A DNA stretch of 64,000 nucleotides from Acanthosepion esculentum (GCA_964036315.1 OZ038507.1:60739502-60803501), one strand, 5' to 3'. Counted from the stretch's first letter, positions 1 to 10,297 are shown. Notes: generated from the letters alone by a model not told the origin. Numbers and translations: made by a program.

Positions 1-56
<56 letters not shown>
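1..56. repeat. (TA)n microsatellite
   Basis: Uninterrupted TA dinucleotides at the window edge; the array may extend upstream of the window. Confidence 0.95.
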
Positions 57-58
<2 letters not shown>

Positions 59-135
59 CAGTATCACAACTCATCATTGTGGCTAGACATCCTATTGCTT
101 TAAGCTAGGATAAAAACTCGACCAATTCTGAAAAC
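57..135 (-). mobile_element. tRNA-derived SINE fragment (family C)
   Basis: The words CAACTCATCATTGTGGCTAG and a following degenerate arginine-rich stretch match the much better copies at 22212-22440, 32855-33030 and 57245-57470. Those copies carry a tRNA-like promoter on the minus strand; this fragment keeps only the part beyond the B box. It abuts the TA array directly, as the other copies do. Confidence 0.5.
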
Positions 136-193
136 GAGATGATGATTTAACTTTAATTCGATACAAAAATGTATCTGCGTGAGTGTGCGTATG

Positions 194-196
<3 letters not shown>

Positions 197-264
<68 letters not shown>

Positions 265-278
265 GTGTGTGTGTGTGT
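197..278. repeat. Compound (TC)n(TA)n(GT)n microsatellite
   Basis: Three dinucleotide tracts follow each other with almost no interruption. Short open frames across it on either strand are simple-repeat artefacts. Confidence 0.95.
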
Positions 279-439
279 GAACATATACAGACAGTGAGAA
301 TGATACAGAGAGATATGAAGTGGTAAAAACGTGAAGAACATTTCATATGAGAATAAACAGAAAGGAATAAAGAAAAGAAAAAAAGGGAAAGAAAGGGAGA
401 AAAATCAAGAACGAATAAAATACAGAACAAAGAACTTGA

Positions 440-960
440 AAAAAAAATGCAATAAAAAATTTATCAGACAGACTTTATTGATTCAGTTTAGCAAAAGTTC
501 TGAATCTATCTCATTTATAAGTCCAGCATTCGTCCATGCATTTAATATTTCAATCATATTTCGTCTGGTTTATCTTCTATATATTAAAAAAGAAATTATT
601 AACATCCAAAGAAGAATCTGCAGGGTTATTGGTTCTGAACTGGCATCTCAGCTTCAATCAATTTCCCACCGCTGCAATGTACATCCGCTGTACCTTTTCT
701 ATATATTTTTCATGGTAATTGTTCTGATGAACCCATCGCTATGGTCCCTAGAGTTTATGAATTTAAGCGCAGTACTAGATTGGCGGATAGCGCTCATCAT
801 TTTACAGTTTAAAAGACTACATGTAACAGTAAGTTCGATGCTAACAGTTTTTTTTCTCGCACCTCTCGCTTGTAGAACTCTCTACGCATTCTTGCTTCCC
901 AGTAAAATTTGATGTTCAAAATTTAAATGCAATGTCAATCGTTATCTTCTGTTTTCTTAA
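440..960 (+). mobile_element. LINE 3' end, reverse transcriptase C-terminus (degenerate)
   Basis: The frame around 590-912 reads RRICRVIGSELASQLQSISH, then HRCNV and LFYIFF-M, then a truncated tail with FLAPLACRTLYAF. This is the post-thumb C-terminus of jockey/CR1/BS-like non-LTR retrotransposons, whose usual form has LSHR-NVASL-LFY-YFHGNCS and later a TSRLWNSLP box. Only about 150 residues of a roughly 900-residue protein remain, with no catalytic part. A purine-rich stretch (355-440) precedes it and a (TC)n(TA)n array ends it. At least eight other copies occur in the window; see 4545, 6500, 26660, 28960, 32309 and 63868. Clade naming is from family knowledge, not from a tree. Confidence 0.65.
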
Positions 961-970
961 TTCCTGTTCT

Positions 971-978
971 TTTATTGT

Positions 979-1020
<42 letters not shown>
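971..1020. repeat. (TC)n(TA)n microsatellite
   Basis: Two adjacent dinucleotide tracts at the end of the LINE fragment. Confidence 0.95.
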
Positions 1021-1039
1021 AATAGGAATAGTCGGTTGG

Positions 1040-1256
1040 GGAAAAATATCGGATAGCACAACTTGTAGATATGGGAAAACAAATCGGTACCCGAGAAAAA
1101 AAAATTAGAAAAAAGGAAAGAAAGAACTAAAAACATCAGAACAGGGCGAAACAAATCGTCCAGTGCATTAAGTCTTTAGTCCAAAGAAAAAGAACAGAAA
1201 ATGAGGATCCGTTTAATGAAACCTAGGTAGGTTTTCCTGGTTCTTTAGGATTTATT
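1040..1256 (+). repeat. Dispersed repeat D, copy 1
   Basis: Shares ACAACTTGTAGATATG, AATCGGTACCCGAG, a GTCCAGTGC block, TTAAGTCTTTAGTCCAAAG and the terminal word AAACCTAGGTAGGTTTTCCT with the reverse complement of 9547-9790. The terminal word alone is seen again near 57100-57150. No coding potential and no tRNA-like promoter were seen, so it may be the 3' part of a SINE or a MITE. Confidence 0.7.
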
Positions 1257-1316
1257 ATATATATATATTTATTATATATATATATTTATATTATATATTT
1301 ATTATATATATATATT

Positions 1317-1355
<39 letters not shown>

Positions 1356-1445
1356 CATATATATATATATATACATACATACATATATCTATATATATAT
1401 GTATGTATATATATATATATGTATGTATATATATATATATGTAAG

Positions 1446-1478
<33 letters not shown>

Positions 1479-1534
1479 GTATGTATGTATATATATATAT
1501 ACATACATACATATATATATATATATATGTATGT

Positions 1535-1568
<34 letters not shown>
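1254..1568. repeat. (TA)n array with TATG/TACA interruptions
   Basis: About 300 bases of TA broken by GTATG or CATAC words. The YIYIYI open frames on both strands follow from the dinucleotide and are not genes. Confidence 0.95.
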
Positions 1569-1571
<3 letters not shown>

Positions 1572-1660
1572 CTTTCTCACCGCTGTAACATAGCTTCTCT
1601 GTGCCTTTTCTATAAATATTTTCATGGTAATTGTTCCCATATATGCTTATGTGTGTGTTG
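1569..1660 (+). mobile_element. LINE fragment (FY-YFHG region)
   Basis: CACTTTCTCACCGCTGTAAC followed by CTTTTCTATAAATATTTTCA matches the [21 protein letters not shown] segment of the LINE seen at 440-960. It starts exactly at the end of the TA array. Confidence 0.55.
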
Positions 1661-1914
1661 TTGGGCGGGGTGTCATTATTAATATTTGCTTCTTCAAACG
1701 GAGATATCTAGTGATTCTTATTGAGGATCAAGTGACAGTTAGTATCCCTAGATCTCTAGATCTCCAGATCTCTAAATCGCCAGATCTACAGATCTCTGTT
1801 TAGTATTTTTACAGATTGTAATAATGGATTTTTCTATGGTTCTCATCTTCTTTCGGATTTACAACCACATTTTTCATATGTTTTTGGGAGTGTTCCTCGT
1901 GTGACTATGATTAT
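1661..1914. other. Unassigned spacer with short AGATCTCT repeat
   Basis: Between 1746 and 1798 the word AGATCTCT or a close variant recurs about six times in imperfect tandem. I recognise nothing else in this stretch. Confidence 0.5.
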
Positions 1915-2045
1915 AGGCACTACCATTTTGCATTGCTCTTCAACCAGGATAAATTCCAATTCCAGATCATAGATTCTGTTTTGGAAAGGTTTATTGTGAG
2001 TCCTATTTTTTGGAACACTTGGTAATGCCACAAAAATCTGTTAGA
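1915..2045 (-). mobile_element. Reverse transcriptase fragment (low confidence)
   Basis: The minus strand reads YQVFQKIGLTINLSKTESMI followed by WNWN. The pattern IGL-IN--KTE-M is typical of the segment just after the catalytic YADD box of non-LTR reverse transcriptases. The YADD box itself is not visible, and upstream residues are frameshifted. It could be an old 5' piece of the LINE that follows on the other strand, but the orientation differs. Confidence 0.35.
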
Positions 2046-2124
2046 ACTGCTCGGCAACCTTGATATATTTAGGGAAGATATTAGAATAATAAAAAACATA
2101 TACTGACAACAAACGGCTTGCAAG

Positions 2125-3095
2125 CGGATAGCGAATGAGGTCAGCAGATATACAAAAATAGAAAGGGGCGTGAGGAAAGGGTGTGTCTTCTCATCGGACT
2201 TATTCAACGTATAGAGCGGGACAATTCTGAGAAAATTAGAGATCCTAGCAGGATTCATTGTTGGCGGCCATAACTTAACAATACAAGATACGTAGATGAC
2301 ACAGTGCTGATAGCAGACACGGAAAGGAAATTACAAAACCTCCTCCAGAAGGCTGCGAAGGAGAGCGAGAAGAAGGGAATAAGCATAAACTACAAGAAGA
2401 CAGAATGTATTGTCATCAGTAAAAAGATGATCCCGAAATTCGATTTACAGGTCGGGGACCCTAAAATCAAGTAGGCGCGGAAATTTAAATATCTGGGAAG
2501 TGTTCTGACAGAGGACTGTAAGTGCGATGTTGAGATCCGAAGACGTGTTGGGATGACCAAAACCGCATTCAACAAAGCTAGGCAGAGTATTACGAGACAG
2601 GAGGATTTCGTTGGTAACAATGAAAAGGAGTACTGAAATGCTACGTGATATCAGTCGTCCTTTACGACAGCGAATTTTGAACGGTCTCCACAAAGATGAA
2701 AAAGTAACTCGAGGCAACTGAGATATGGTTCTACAGAAGGATGCTAAGGATACCATGGACCGAACATGTGAGCAATCATGAAGTTTTGGAGAGAGAGAGA
2801 GAGAGAGAGAGCAATCAGAGAGGAAGCTTATACGTAACACCAGGAAGAGACAGCTGAAAAATTCTGGCAAACGTAATGAGAAAGGAGGGCCTGGAGAATC
2901 TGACACTCACAGGACGGATAGAGGGAAAGAGAGACAAATGAAAGCAATGCGTGACATAACTAGCAGGCTTAAGCAAGTGGATGACGGAACAGGTTTTGGG
3001 AGAAGTAGCAAAAGGACAAACCATATTGAGGACTACAAGGGAAAAGTGGAGAGCCATGATCGCCTACGTCCTGAAGGGACACGGCGCATAAAAGA
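2125..3095 (+). mobile_element. LINE reverse transcriptase, degenerate (lineage 2)
   Basis: Across several frames the plus strand gives RGVRKGCVFSSDLFNV (fingers/palm), then a damaged catalytic box around 2290 where ADDTVLIAD would be expected and TVLIADTERKLQNLLQ can be read, then KGISINYKKTECIVIS, FKYLGSVLTEDCKCD, RKDAKDTMDRT and finally a basic tail ending in AYVLKGHG. That order is the C-terminal two thirds of an endonuclease-reverse transcriptase of an abundant invertebrate LINE. Many stops and frameshifts make it dead. A GA microsatellite has expanded inside it (2791-2811). Further pieces of this lineage are at 35845-36142 and, on the other strand, 44050-44270. Confidence 0.75.
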
Positions 3096-3157
3096 AGGAT
3101 TCTACACCTCTTTTCCCACTATTTCTCTTTCTCTTCTCTTATATGTTTCCTTTATCT

Positions 3158-3162
<5 letters not shown>

Positions 3163-3213
<51 letters not shown>

Positions 3214-3217
3214 TACA
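3163..3217. repeat. (CT)n(AC)n microsatellite
   Basis: CT tract followed at once by an AC tract. Confidence 0.95.
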
Positions 3218-3287
3218 CACACATACATGGACATTTCAAACACTAAATGTTTTAAACGATTTAAATGATAATCCATCCTCCCGCTCA

Positions 3288-3291
<4 letters not shown>

Positions 3292-3335
<44 letters not shown>
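3292..3335. repeat. (CT)n microsatellite
   Basis: Pure CT tract of about 44 bases. Confidence 0.95.
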
Positions 3336-3338
<3 letters not shown>

Positions 3339-3624
3339 ACTCATGGGCCGCAGAATCACGTCGTATATTCAACATTCCTGGCTGACACGAGCTTTAACAA
3401 TTTAAAGCAAAGACAGAACTCGATGGAATTTTTAACGTACACGTAATCAGGGTAAAACGTCAGTGGGGAGGTTATAAACTGTGTGGCTGTTGGTATCGTT
3501 TCTCACTTGATAAGTAAAACGAGCGGAGGGTGGTTGCATCGCCGGCGATTCGCCTACTGATTGCGTTTCGGGCACGCTTACTCACGAGTGCCACTTTACA
3601 CACACATAGATAAAGAAGCGTGCG
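3336..3624. other. Unassigned unique sequence
   Basis: Mixed-composition sequence without a recognisable ORF, TIR or tRNA-like box. Confidence 0.5.
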
Positions 3625-4208
3625 TAAGAAAAGAAAGAAAGAAAGAAGAAAAGAAAGAAAAGAAACAAAGGAAAAAGAAACAAAGAAAGAAAGAAAGAAA
3701 GACAAAGAAAGAAAGAATGAAAGGAAGACAAATAAAAAGAAAGAAAAAAGTAAAACTAAAAGAAAATTAAGAAAGAAAGAAATAAAAAAGAAGAAAGAGA
3801 GAAAAGAAGAAATAAATAAAGAAAAACAGAAAGAAAGACAGAAAGAAAGAAAGAAAGAAAAAAGAAGAAAGAAAGAAAAGAAGAAATAAATAAATAAAGA
3901 AAGACAGAAAGAAAGAAAGAAAGAAAGAAAGAACGACGAAAAGAAACAAAGGAATAGAAAGAAAGAAAGGCAAAGAAAGAAAGAAAGAAAGAATGAATGA
4001 AAGAAAGAAAGAAAAAACAAAAAGAAGGAAAAAGAAAATTAAGAAAAAAAGAAAGAAAAAAGAAAGAAAGAAAAGAAGAAATAAATAAAGAAAGACAGAA
4101 ACAATGATAGAAAGAAAGAAAGAAACAAACAAACAAATAAAGAAAGAAAGAAAGACAAATAAATAAATAAAGAAAGAAAAGAACAAATAAACAAAGAAAG
4201 AAAGAGAT
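3625..4208. repeat. Polypurine (GAAA)n-type array
   Basis: Nearly 600 bases of GAAA, GAAAA and AAAT variants with almost no pyrimidine on the plus strand apart from T in AAAT words and a few C. The long SFFLSFF-type frames on the minus strand are a consequence of repeated CTTT and are not genes. Confidence 0.95.
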
Positions 4209-4544
4209 AGATGCATTTCTCCGAATATGATGGGCGACTCTAACAAAAGAATATGCCAATCCTTCTTTGAACTGATGTCATCGTTCTTTTCCGCAAAGAA
4301 GTAGCCTGTATTAATCAATAATTTCGTTATTACAAAATTACAACAATTAGTAATATTTCAACGATTAGTAATACTACAATGACTAGTAATATAACAGCTC
4401 ATGTTGATACTTTGACTGTTCCCACGATGATAGTTTTGAGTATGGTAGAGAGACTTAGTCACAAAAACCAGTTCGAGTAAAACTCACAACACTTAACGCA
4501 CGCCAGCTCTGTGAGAACCATATATGAAATAAAATTCACCTTTG

Positions 4545-4865
4545 TTATCATTGCACACCAAGCAAGGCGATAAAGCCACTAAGCCGCAAGGAGTTACTGA
4601 GGGTGAAAGAATATGAGAAAAAGAAAACATTATTAAGGATAGCGAACAATAAAAAACAAGAATTAAGAAGACAGAAAATAACGATTGACATTGGATTTAA
4701 ATTATTGGAGATCAAAGTTGACAAGAAAGTAAGAACCCGGAAGATAGTTCCATAAGGCAGAAATGCGACAGAAGAAACTGCTAGCATAGAACTTACGGTA
4801 GCTTCTAGCCATTTCAACTGTAAAATGTTGAAACCTTGCCCCTAATATAGCAATACGCTCAAATT
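4545..4865 (-). mobile_element. LINE 3' end (lineage 1), with 3' UTR
   Basis: The minus strand reads EATVSSMLAVSSVAFLPYGT near the start, the counterpart of the R-CRRLFYSNSFMSRTSRLWN box in better copies, and runs into a 3' UTR with GTAACTCCTTGCGGCTTAGT and CCTTGCTTGGTGTG. The UTR word CTTGCTTGG-GTGA recurs at the 3' ends near 20270, 27020, 32330 and 61040, which supports one family. The frame is broken. Confidence 0.6.
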
Positions 4866-4904
4866 CATAAAGTTTAGATTGGTTGATTAGTTAATTTTGT
4901 TTAG

Positions 4905-4998
4905 CGATATATCAACACCTCTGTAGGTTATTTAATACCGAATTATAAATATTTTTAGTACAGATATTTTGTACATAATTTTATAATTTCAGGGCAAA
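4905..4998 (-). repeat. Dispersed repeat E (SINE-tail-like)
   Basis: TATCAACACCTCTGTAGGTT followed by ATTTAATACCG matches, on the opposite strand, the word repeated three times at 10931-11440 (GTTGATATGCCG with CATTAAATAACCCATTGAGG) and the pieces at 20420-20470 and 46325-46372. Confidence 0.5.
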
Positions 4999-5059
4999 GG
5001 TATGCTTTTTACATGTATAGTTTGTAGAATTTAAATATATATTTGACAATTTTAATATA

Positions 5060-6266
5060 TCAGGTCATCCCATAAGTTCTGTCCGAATTTTGAATAAAGA
5101 AAACAAGTGATCAAATGTTACATTTAATTACAGATTCAACCAACAATGTATTTTCCCTGATTATCTATGATTCCTTCCATCTAGTAACAAGCTTACTAAT
5201 TCCATTACTGTAAAATTCTTTTGGCTTTGATTCGAAGAACTCACATGTCAGTTTTAACCTCTTCCTGTGTTACAAAAGCGGTTTCTTCCAAATGATTCTG
5301 TAAGCTACGAAACAAATGGTAGTCTGAAGGAGCAAGGTCGGGAGAATAAGGTGGATGAGGAATTTTCTCCCAACCAATCTTTTGTGATGTGATTCTTGCT
5401 GTGTGTGGTCGCGCATTGTCCTGATGAAACATCACCCGTTTTCGATTCACTAGAGCAGGTCTTTTTTTTCCCTCAAAGCTTGGTTCAAACGCTCTAATTG
5501 CTGACAGTATATTTGAGCATTAATTGTTGCATTAGGTGGTAAGAATTCAAAGTGGATTGTTCCTTGGCAATCCCACCAGATTGAAAGAAGAACCTTTTGC
5601 CCATGAAGTTCCCTTCTCGGCTGTGGCTGGGGTCCTTCCCCTTTACCAAGTCACTGTCTACGACGCTTAACATTTCGATAAAAGATCCATTTTTCGTCGC
5701 CAGTCACAAGTATATCCAAAAATTCATGAGGCACCCATTTTCCAAGTTTAGGAACTTTTCCAAGTTGTTGAAGATGACGATGAACAGTTGTATGGTTTGA
5801 ACTGAGAACCACTGCCAATTCCTCAACTGATAAAGCAGGATTTTCTTCAAGGGCTGCTTCAAGAAGCTTTTCATCAAACTCAACTGGACGTCCGGTTCGA
5901 TTTTCATCTTCAAGGGTGAAATCTCCACCTCTGAATTTTGCAAACCATCTTCTGCAAGTTCTTTCATTCACACATTACTCTCCATAAACTGAGTGAATGT
6001 TTCTAGCCGCTTCGGCTGCTGAGTTTCCTTTCTTGAACTCATAAAGCATTATGTGTCTCAAATGATTCTTGGGTACTTCCATGTTAGCAGGGTTTTAATC
6101 AAAAAAAATTTAATTTTATTGTTCTCTGAAATAAAATTTGATCAGTTTAAATGCATCTAAACATAAAAATAATGTTCATCTCCATTAGACATTATGAAAT
6201 ACTCTTTAAATTTCGTTCATTTTAACCAAAAGTTAAAATTCGGACAGAACTTATGGGATGACCTAA
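5060..6266 (-). mobile_element. mariner element, nearly complete, inactive
   Basis: The ends are TCAGGTCATCC and, as reverse complement, TTAGGTCATCC. Behind them lies an inverted repeat of 30 identical bases (5062-5091 and 6235-6264; it contains CCCATAAGTTCTGTCCG). A TA lies outside each end (5058-5059 and 6267-6268), the target duplication expected of mariner. The length of 1207 bp is close to the 1.25-1.3 kb usual for the family. The transposase runs right to left and is broken (see 5168-6083). A second copy with an internal deletion is at 38039-38804. Similarity of HQDNARPHTA and YSPDLAPSDYHLF to the irritans subfamily is from family knowledge. Confidence 0.92.
5168..6083 (-). pseudogene. 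mariner transposase pseudogene
   Basis: The start codon at 6083-6081 opens MEVPKNHLRHIMLYEFKKGN, the N-terminal helix-turn-helix. The frame meets a TAA after about 34 codons, then resumes with the second DNA-binding part ([15 protein letters not shown], the linker GRPVEFDEK) and the WVPHEF box. The first catalytic Asp is in VTGDEKWIFY; a TGA follows shortly after it. The middle is frameshifted (about 5450-5650) and the second and third Asp appear in HQDNARPHTA and SPDLAPSDYHLF. I count 31 residues between these two Asp where mariner usually has 34, which points to a three-codon loss. The last residues again need another frame. At least two stops and two frameshifts: it cannot make transposase. 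Confidence 0.88.
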
Positions 6267-6364
6267 TAAAAATGTATTTTTATATTTTTTAGTGTTACAT
6301 TGTTATTTTGCTATAAAAATGCATTGTTGGTCATTTTATTATAAAAATCCTCTATTGATTTTTG

Positions 6365-6455
6365 TTTGGGGGTTAACTATTTGCCCATAGCTAGGGCCCT
6401 AACAGGTGCTACCACCCTGGTTCAAGGTTGATCTGGGAACAACAACATTTAAGAG
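6365..6455 (-). mobile_element. SINE-like repeat F
   Basis: Reverse complement of this stretch contains GTTGTTCCCAGATCAACC, a CAGGGTGGTA block and CACCTGTTAGGGCCC, matching 46113-46200 on the plus strand. Probably a tRNA-derived SINE head, but A and B boxes are not clear. Confidence 0.45.
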
Positions 6456-6494
6456 GCGATTCCCTGGTCCTCAAAACCTGTAATCTCCCGATCA

Positions 6495-6962
6495 GAAACC
6501 TTGCTGCAGGAAGTAGTTTATTACCATACCCAGGACGGTAAAGTCTTGGTAGCAAAGAGGAAAGAGTATCAGAACAATTGCCATGAAAATATATATAGAA
6601 AAGGAACAGGGAGGCTACGTTATGGCGGTGAAAAAGTGAATGACGCCAATATGCCAGGGCAGGTCGAATATTATTGCAGCTTCTTATTTGAATTTAATCA
6701 AGAAGTTCTAAAGGCGTAGAAAGAGCACCAGATCAGCTGTGACAGCAATATCTAGTGCCTGGGCGAATGGTAGATTGTGTAAGATAGATTCTGTCGAGAA
6801 AAGATATCTAGCACGATAACGAGAACCAACTTTCCGAGCAGCAGACCTAGCAATTGATCTTCTCGTCATCTTTCCACTTCATGTCAATGAAAGACTCTAG
6901 CTCGAGAAGGGGCAAAGTGTCACTCATCTGGAGGTTAGCATCAGCCATGCTGATTGAAGATA
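6495..6962 (-). mobile_element. LINE reverse transcriptase fragment (lineage 1)
   Basis: Read on the minus strand from 6962: ISMADANLQ (the segment before LGLTFS), then ARSAARKVGSRYRARYLFST-like codons, SILHNLPFAQALDIAVTADL, and later SLFHRHNVASLFLFYIYFHG at about 6600. This is the thumb and following region of the jockey/CR1-like LINE found throughout the window. Frameshifts at several points. The FYIYFHG codons contain TATATATA, a likely seed for TA expansion in other copies. Confidence 0.7.
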
Positions 6963-7067
6963 AAAAAATTTATCTTAGATGATTCCAGCAACTATTTCTT
7001 TATCTCTCGTAATTTCTCTGACTTTTTCTCTGCCACTTTATATAATAATAATTATTTATATATATAG

Positions 7068-7083
7068 AACACTTTTCCATTTG

Positions 7084-7127
<44 letters not shown>

Positions 7128-7143
7128 CAAATGGAAAAGTGTT
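7068..7143. repeat. Perfect palindrome with TA centre
   Basis: AACACTTTTCCATTTGTCAT on the left is exactly complementary to the right end ATGACAAATGGAAAAGTGTT, with only TA dinucleotides between. The 76-base block can fold completely on itself. Confidence 0.9.
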
Positions 7144-7206
7144 TCATTAAAACTAGATTACCCGTTTCGCCCTTGTTAGACTTCATCTGATCAAAATGAA
7201 AGAAGG

Positions 7207-7322
<116 letters not shown>

Positions 7323-7457
7323 TTAAATAATAAATCGTTAATACTTTTTCCGTTAAGCTGGCGTTTCTCGGGATCAATGAAAGAACAAAGTTGTATGGCT
7401 TTTTTTTTTATAAAAGCCTTTAATTTTTATGCTGTTAGACCTGTTATCGCGGAAAAA

Positions 7458-7531
7458 AATAAAGAAAGAACGAAAGAAAGAAAAACTAAAATAAAAATGA
7501 AACAAAGTAACAAAGAAAGAAAGAAAAGATC

Positions 7532-7567
<36 letters not shown>

Positions 7568-7580
7568 ATGAATGAAAGAT
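7458..7580. repeat. (GAAA)n polypurine array
   Basis: Purine-only run with GAAA as the main unit. Confidence 0.9.
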
Positions 7581-8574
7581 AGGATACAGAATCCCTACAT
7601 AGTTTGGAAGAATTTTGACAAATGGAAAACTTTTCATTGAAACTAGATTTGATTACGGCTTTCTAGGCTTTATCAGATCAAAAATGAAATATGTGTGCAT
7701 GAATTTGTGCGTACGCTTAGATAATGAATCATAGTTCTTTTTCCCCTAAGTTGGCGTTTCTCATGATTAATGAAGAAAGAAAATGAGTGACTTTTTTTTC
7801 TAAAAAAAAAGCTGTTAATATTTATTCTGTATCTTTTCTTTATAATTCTTAATTCATGTCGAAAGTTTTTAATATATTTTCCCGGCCTTTCTTTTGTATC
7901 GAATTAAAGGCAAAACCTCATCTCATTTCCAGAATGGCTCGAAAGTAAGAAATTCATGTAGCCTTTCCTGAAATTAATCCAAGGAAAATACTCATCCTGT
8001 CTTTCAGAATAGGTTGAAAGTAAAAGATTTATATGTTTTTAGGTCTATCCATGTGTTTTACACGTCGACAATGTATGTTTTTAAAATACGGTACAGAATT
8101 CCGACAAAGTTTTGAAGAAATTTGATAAAAATGGAAATTGTTTCATTGAAATTAGATTTGATTAAGGGTTTCACTTTTCAAGCCATAATCAGATTCAAAG
8201 ATTCGTTTTAGGATATACGAGAAAATTCTAAAATCAACAAATAACGATGTATTTAATACTTATTTATTTATAACTTAATTCATTTCCTCATTTCGTTTTG
8301 GACAAATTCATTGATCGCTTCCTTGGAGAAAGTATTCGTAACACCTTCTACCTTTATCGTCTGCAAAATGTCATTGTTCCTGGAAATGAAAATCAAATTA
8401 CTCTAACTATATCCATGTTGAAAATAAGCAGCAGCATTGCTTTTTCTTCTTTTTTTTTTTTTTTTTCTCGCTCACTCAGTTTTAATTCTTCAAGCGTCTT
8501 TCGCTCGATTCTTCCACGTTCTCTGTGTTCATGAATACGGAATTACAGATCTTCTCTGCCTTACACTACTCTGC

Positions 8575-8950
8575 TAATTTCGTTCGGTAGCCGATATAAA
8601 ATGTGGGACGCCAACCCGACATCCGGGCGTTTTCGTCGACACGCGCCCACCTCTAGAAACACGGCCACCAATGCAACCCTTAACACAACTTACGGAGGAC
8701 CGAGACCAACCTTTCTTAAGCTCAAGCAGAAACGATTGCAGTTTGCCGGCCACTGCCACCGAGCGGACAGGGAAATCGTCTCATCCTAACTCCTAAGGCA
8801 TGCTTATTGAAGTGTCTTCTCACGAAGATTGACTTTCTCAGACACCATAGCTCTGGACTCACGATTGGACATTGAGGATCTGAGGACAGCAATGTAGGAC
8901 CGAACAGTGTGGAAAGGACTTTTTAAGGGAGTTCCGACCGACCACAGAGA
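8575..8950 (+). mobile_element. RTE-type LINE 3' end
   Basis: The frame ending near 8789 reads LKLKQKRLQFAGHCHRADRE, the conserved RTE tail (usual form LRFAGHC-R---E), and the next few hundred bases, in shifted frames, give SGLDIEDLRTAM-DR--WKG, the usual C-terminus. It joins a GAT array directly, as RTE elements often end in short tandem repeats. Only the last 120 or so codons remain, and the frame is broken after GHCHRADREIVSS. Confidence 0.75.
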
Positions 8951-8956
8951 TGTCGA

Positions 8957-8989
<33 letters not shown>

Positions 8990-8993
8990 TCGA

Positions 8994-9035
<42 letters not shown>

Positions 9036-9039
9036 TCGA

Positions 9040-9072
<33 letters not shown>

Positions 9073-9110
9073 TCGAATGATGATGATGATGATGATGATG
9101 ATGATGTCGA

Positions 9111-9146
<36 letters not shown>

Positions 9147-9181
9147 TCGAATGATGATGATGATGATGATGATGATGTCGA

Positions 9182-9226
<45 letters not shown>

Positions 9227-9230
9227 TCGA

Positions 9231-9269
<39 letters not shown>

Positions 9270-9302
9270 TCGAATGATGATGATGATGATGATGATGATG
9301 AT
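8951..9302 (+). repeat. (GAT)n tail with periodic TGTCGAA
   Basis: GAT or ATG triplets for 350 bases, interrupted nine times by TGTCGAA at spacings of 30 to 50 bases. The first TGTCGAA is the last LINE-derived word before the tail, so the array probably grew by copying LINE end plus tail together. Confidence 0.9.
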
Positions 9303-9452
9303 ATCTTGTTCTCAATCTATCCTAAGAAATGAAAGAATGGGATATTTTAAAAATGATCATGAGTCTAAAAAGGATAGTAAAAATAATTAATTTTTTATTG
9401 CCCAAAGAAGACATGCAGTGCATTCACTGCATATATAAACTTTTGGAACTGA
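9303..9452. other. Unassigned spacer
   Basis: No feature recognised; a short TA array (9453-9475) ends it. Confidence 0.5.
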
Positions 9453-9475
9453 TATATATATATATATATATATAT

Positions 9476-9603
9476 AATAAATCCTAAAGAGCCAAGAAAA
9501 CCTACCTAGGTTTCACCTAAACGAATCTTCAGGGTACCAGCTTACTCTGAAGATCCGTTTAGGTGAAACCTAGGTAGGTTTTCCTGGCTCTTTAGGATTT
9601 ATT
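9476..9603. repeat. Long hairpin, 57-bp arms
   Basis: Arms 9476-9532 and 9547-9603 are inverted copies with two mismatches; the loop is the 14 bases 9533-9546. The arm contains CCTACCTAGGTTTCACC. The right arm plus 9604-9790 is a reverse copy of repeat D at 1040-1256, so the left arm is an extra inverted duplicate of the end of that repeat. Confidence 0.93.
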
Positions 9604-9795
9604 TTAGTCATTCCCGTTCTACTTAGCGTATTGAGCACTCTACGGTTTAGTCTTACTACTCGCTTGTTTTTTCTTCTTTGGACTAAAGACTTAAGGCACT
9701 GGACGCTTTATTTCGCCGTTCGGATGTTTTTTCCTCGGGTACCGATTTGTTTTGTCATATCTACAAGTTGAGTTACCTGAGGTTTTTTCCAAACG
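9604..9795 (-). repeat. Dispersed repeat D, copy 2
   Basis: CTTTGGACTAAAGACTTAAG, CACTGGACG, CTCGGGTACCGATTTG and CATATCTACAAGTTG are the reverse complement of 1060-1200. No coding signal. Confidence 0.7.
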
Positions 9796-9808
9796 AGTAT
9801 TATTATTA

Positions 9809-9810
<2 letters not shown>

Positions 9811-9895
<85 letters not shown>
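9811..9895. repeat. (TA)n(GA)n microsatellite
   Basis: TA tract then GA tract; the same pair of tracts borders the inverted copy at 27560-28060. Confidence 0.95.
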
Positions 9896-9898
<3 letters not shown>

Positions 9899-10235
9899 GA
9901 GTAATGAATTGCGGCTCGGATTGAGGAATCGGAGTGCCAATTTCGAATTCCAGCCGAATCCATTATATTCACTTTCGTGCTAATACCCTTGGGAAAGGTA
10001 TGGATCCTCTACTTCTCCCCCCCCCAACAGCTGGGTTGGATGGTAACCGGTCTGCAGAGTGTCGTTTGGGGATCTTGTGACACATGGTGCACCAATTCGG
10101 TTCTTCAAAAAGTATGGTTGGTTCTGCAGAAACCCTTCACCATTATAATCAAATCATATGTGCAGGTGTCTGGCTGTCGTTTTCTCGGAACTGAGCTGCT
10201 TGACCTTCATACGTCGAATACGACGGGAGAGTCCA

Positions 10236-10240
<5 letters not shown>
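9896..10240 (+). mobile_element. tRNA-derived SINE (family B) with downstream body
   Basis: GAGTAATGAATTGCGGCTCG, a GGATTGAGGAATCGGAG arm and the B-box-like ATTTCGAATTCC form a tRNA-like head. It is followed by CTAATACCCTTGGGAAAGG and a body with CCGGTCTGCAGAGTGTCG and GGTGTCTGGCTGTCG. The reverse complement occurs at 27623-27975, including the body and both flanking TA arrays. Other head copies on the minus strand are at 20640, 20838, 27820, 42290, 53040 and 61440. Octopus OR-type SINEs are tRNA-related; assignment to a named family was not checked. Confidence 0.75.

Positions 10241-10297
<57 letters not shown>
10239..10297. repeat. (TA)n microsatellite
   Basis: Pure TA tract at the end of the SINE body. 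Confidence 0.95.
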
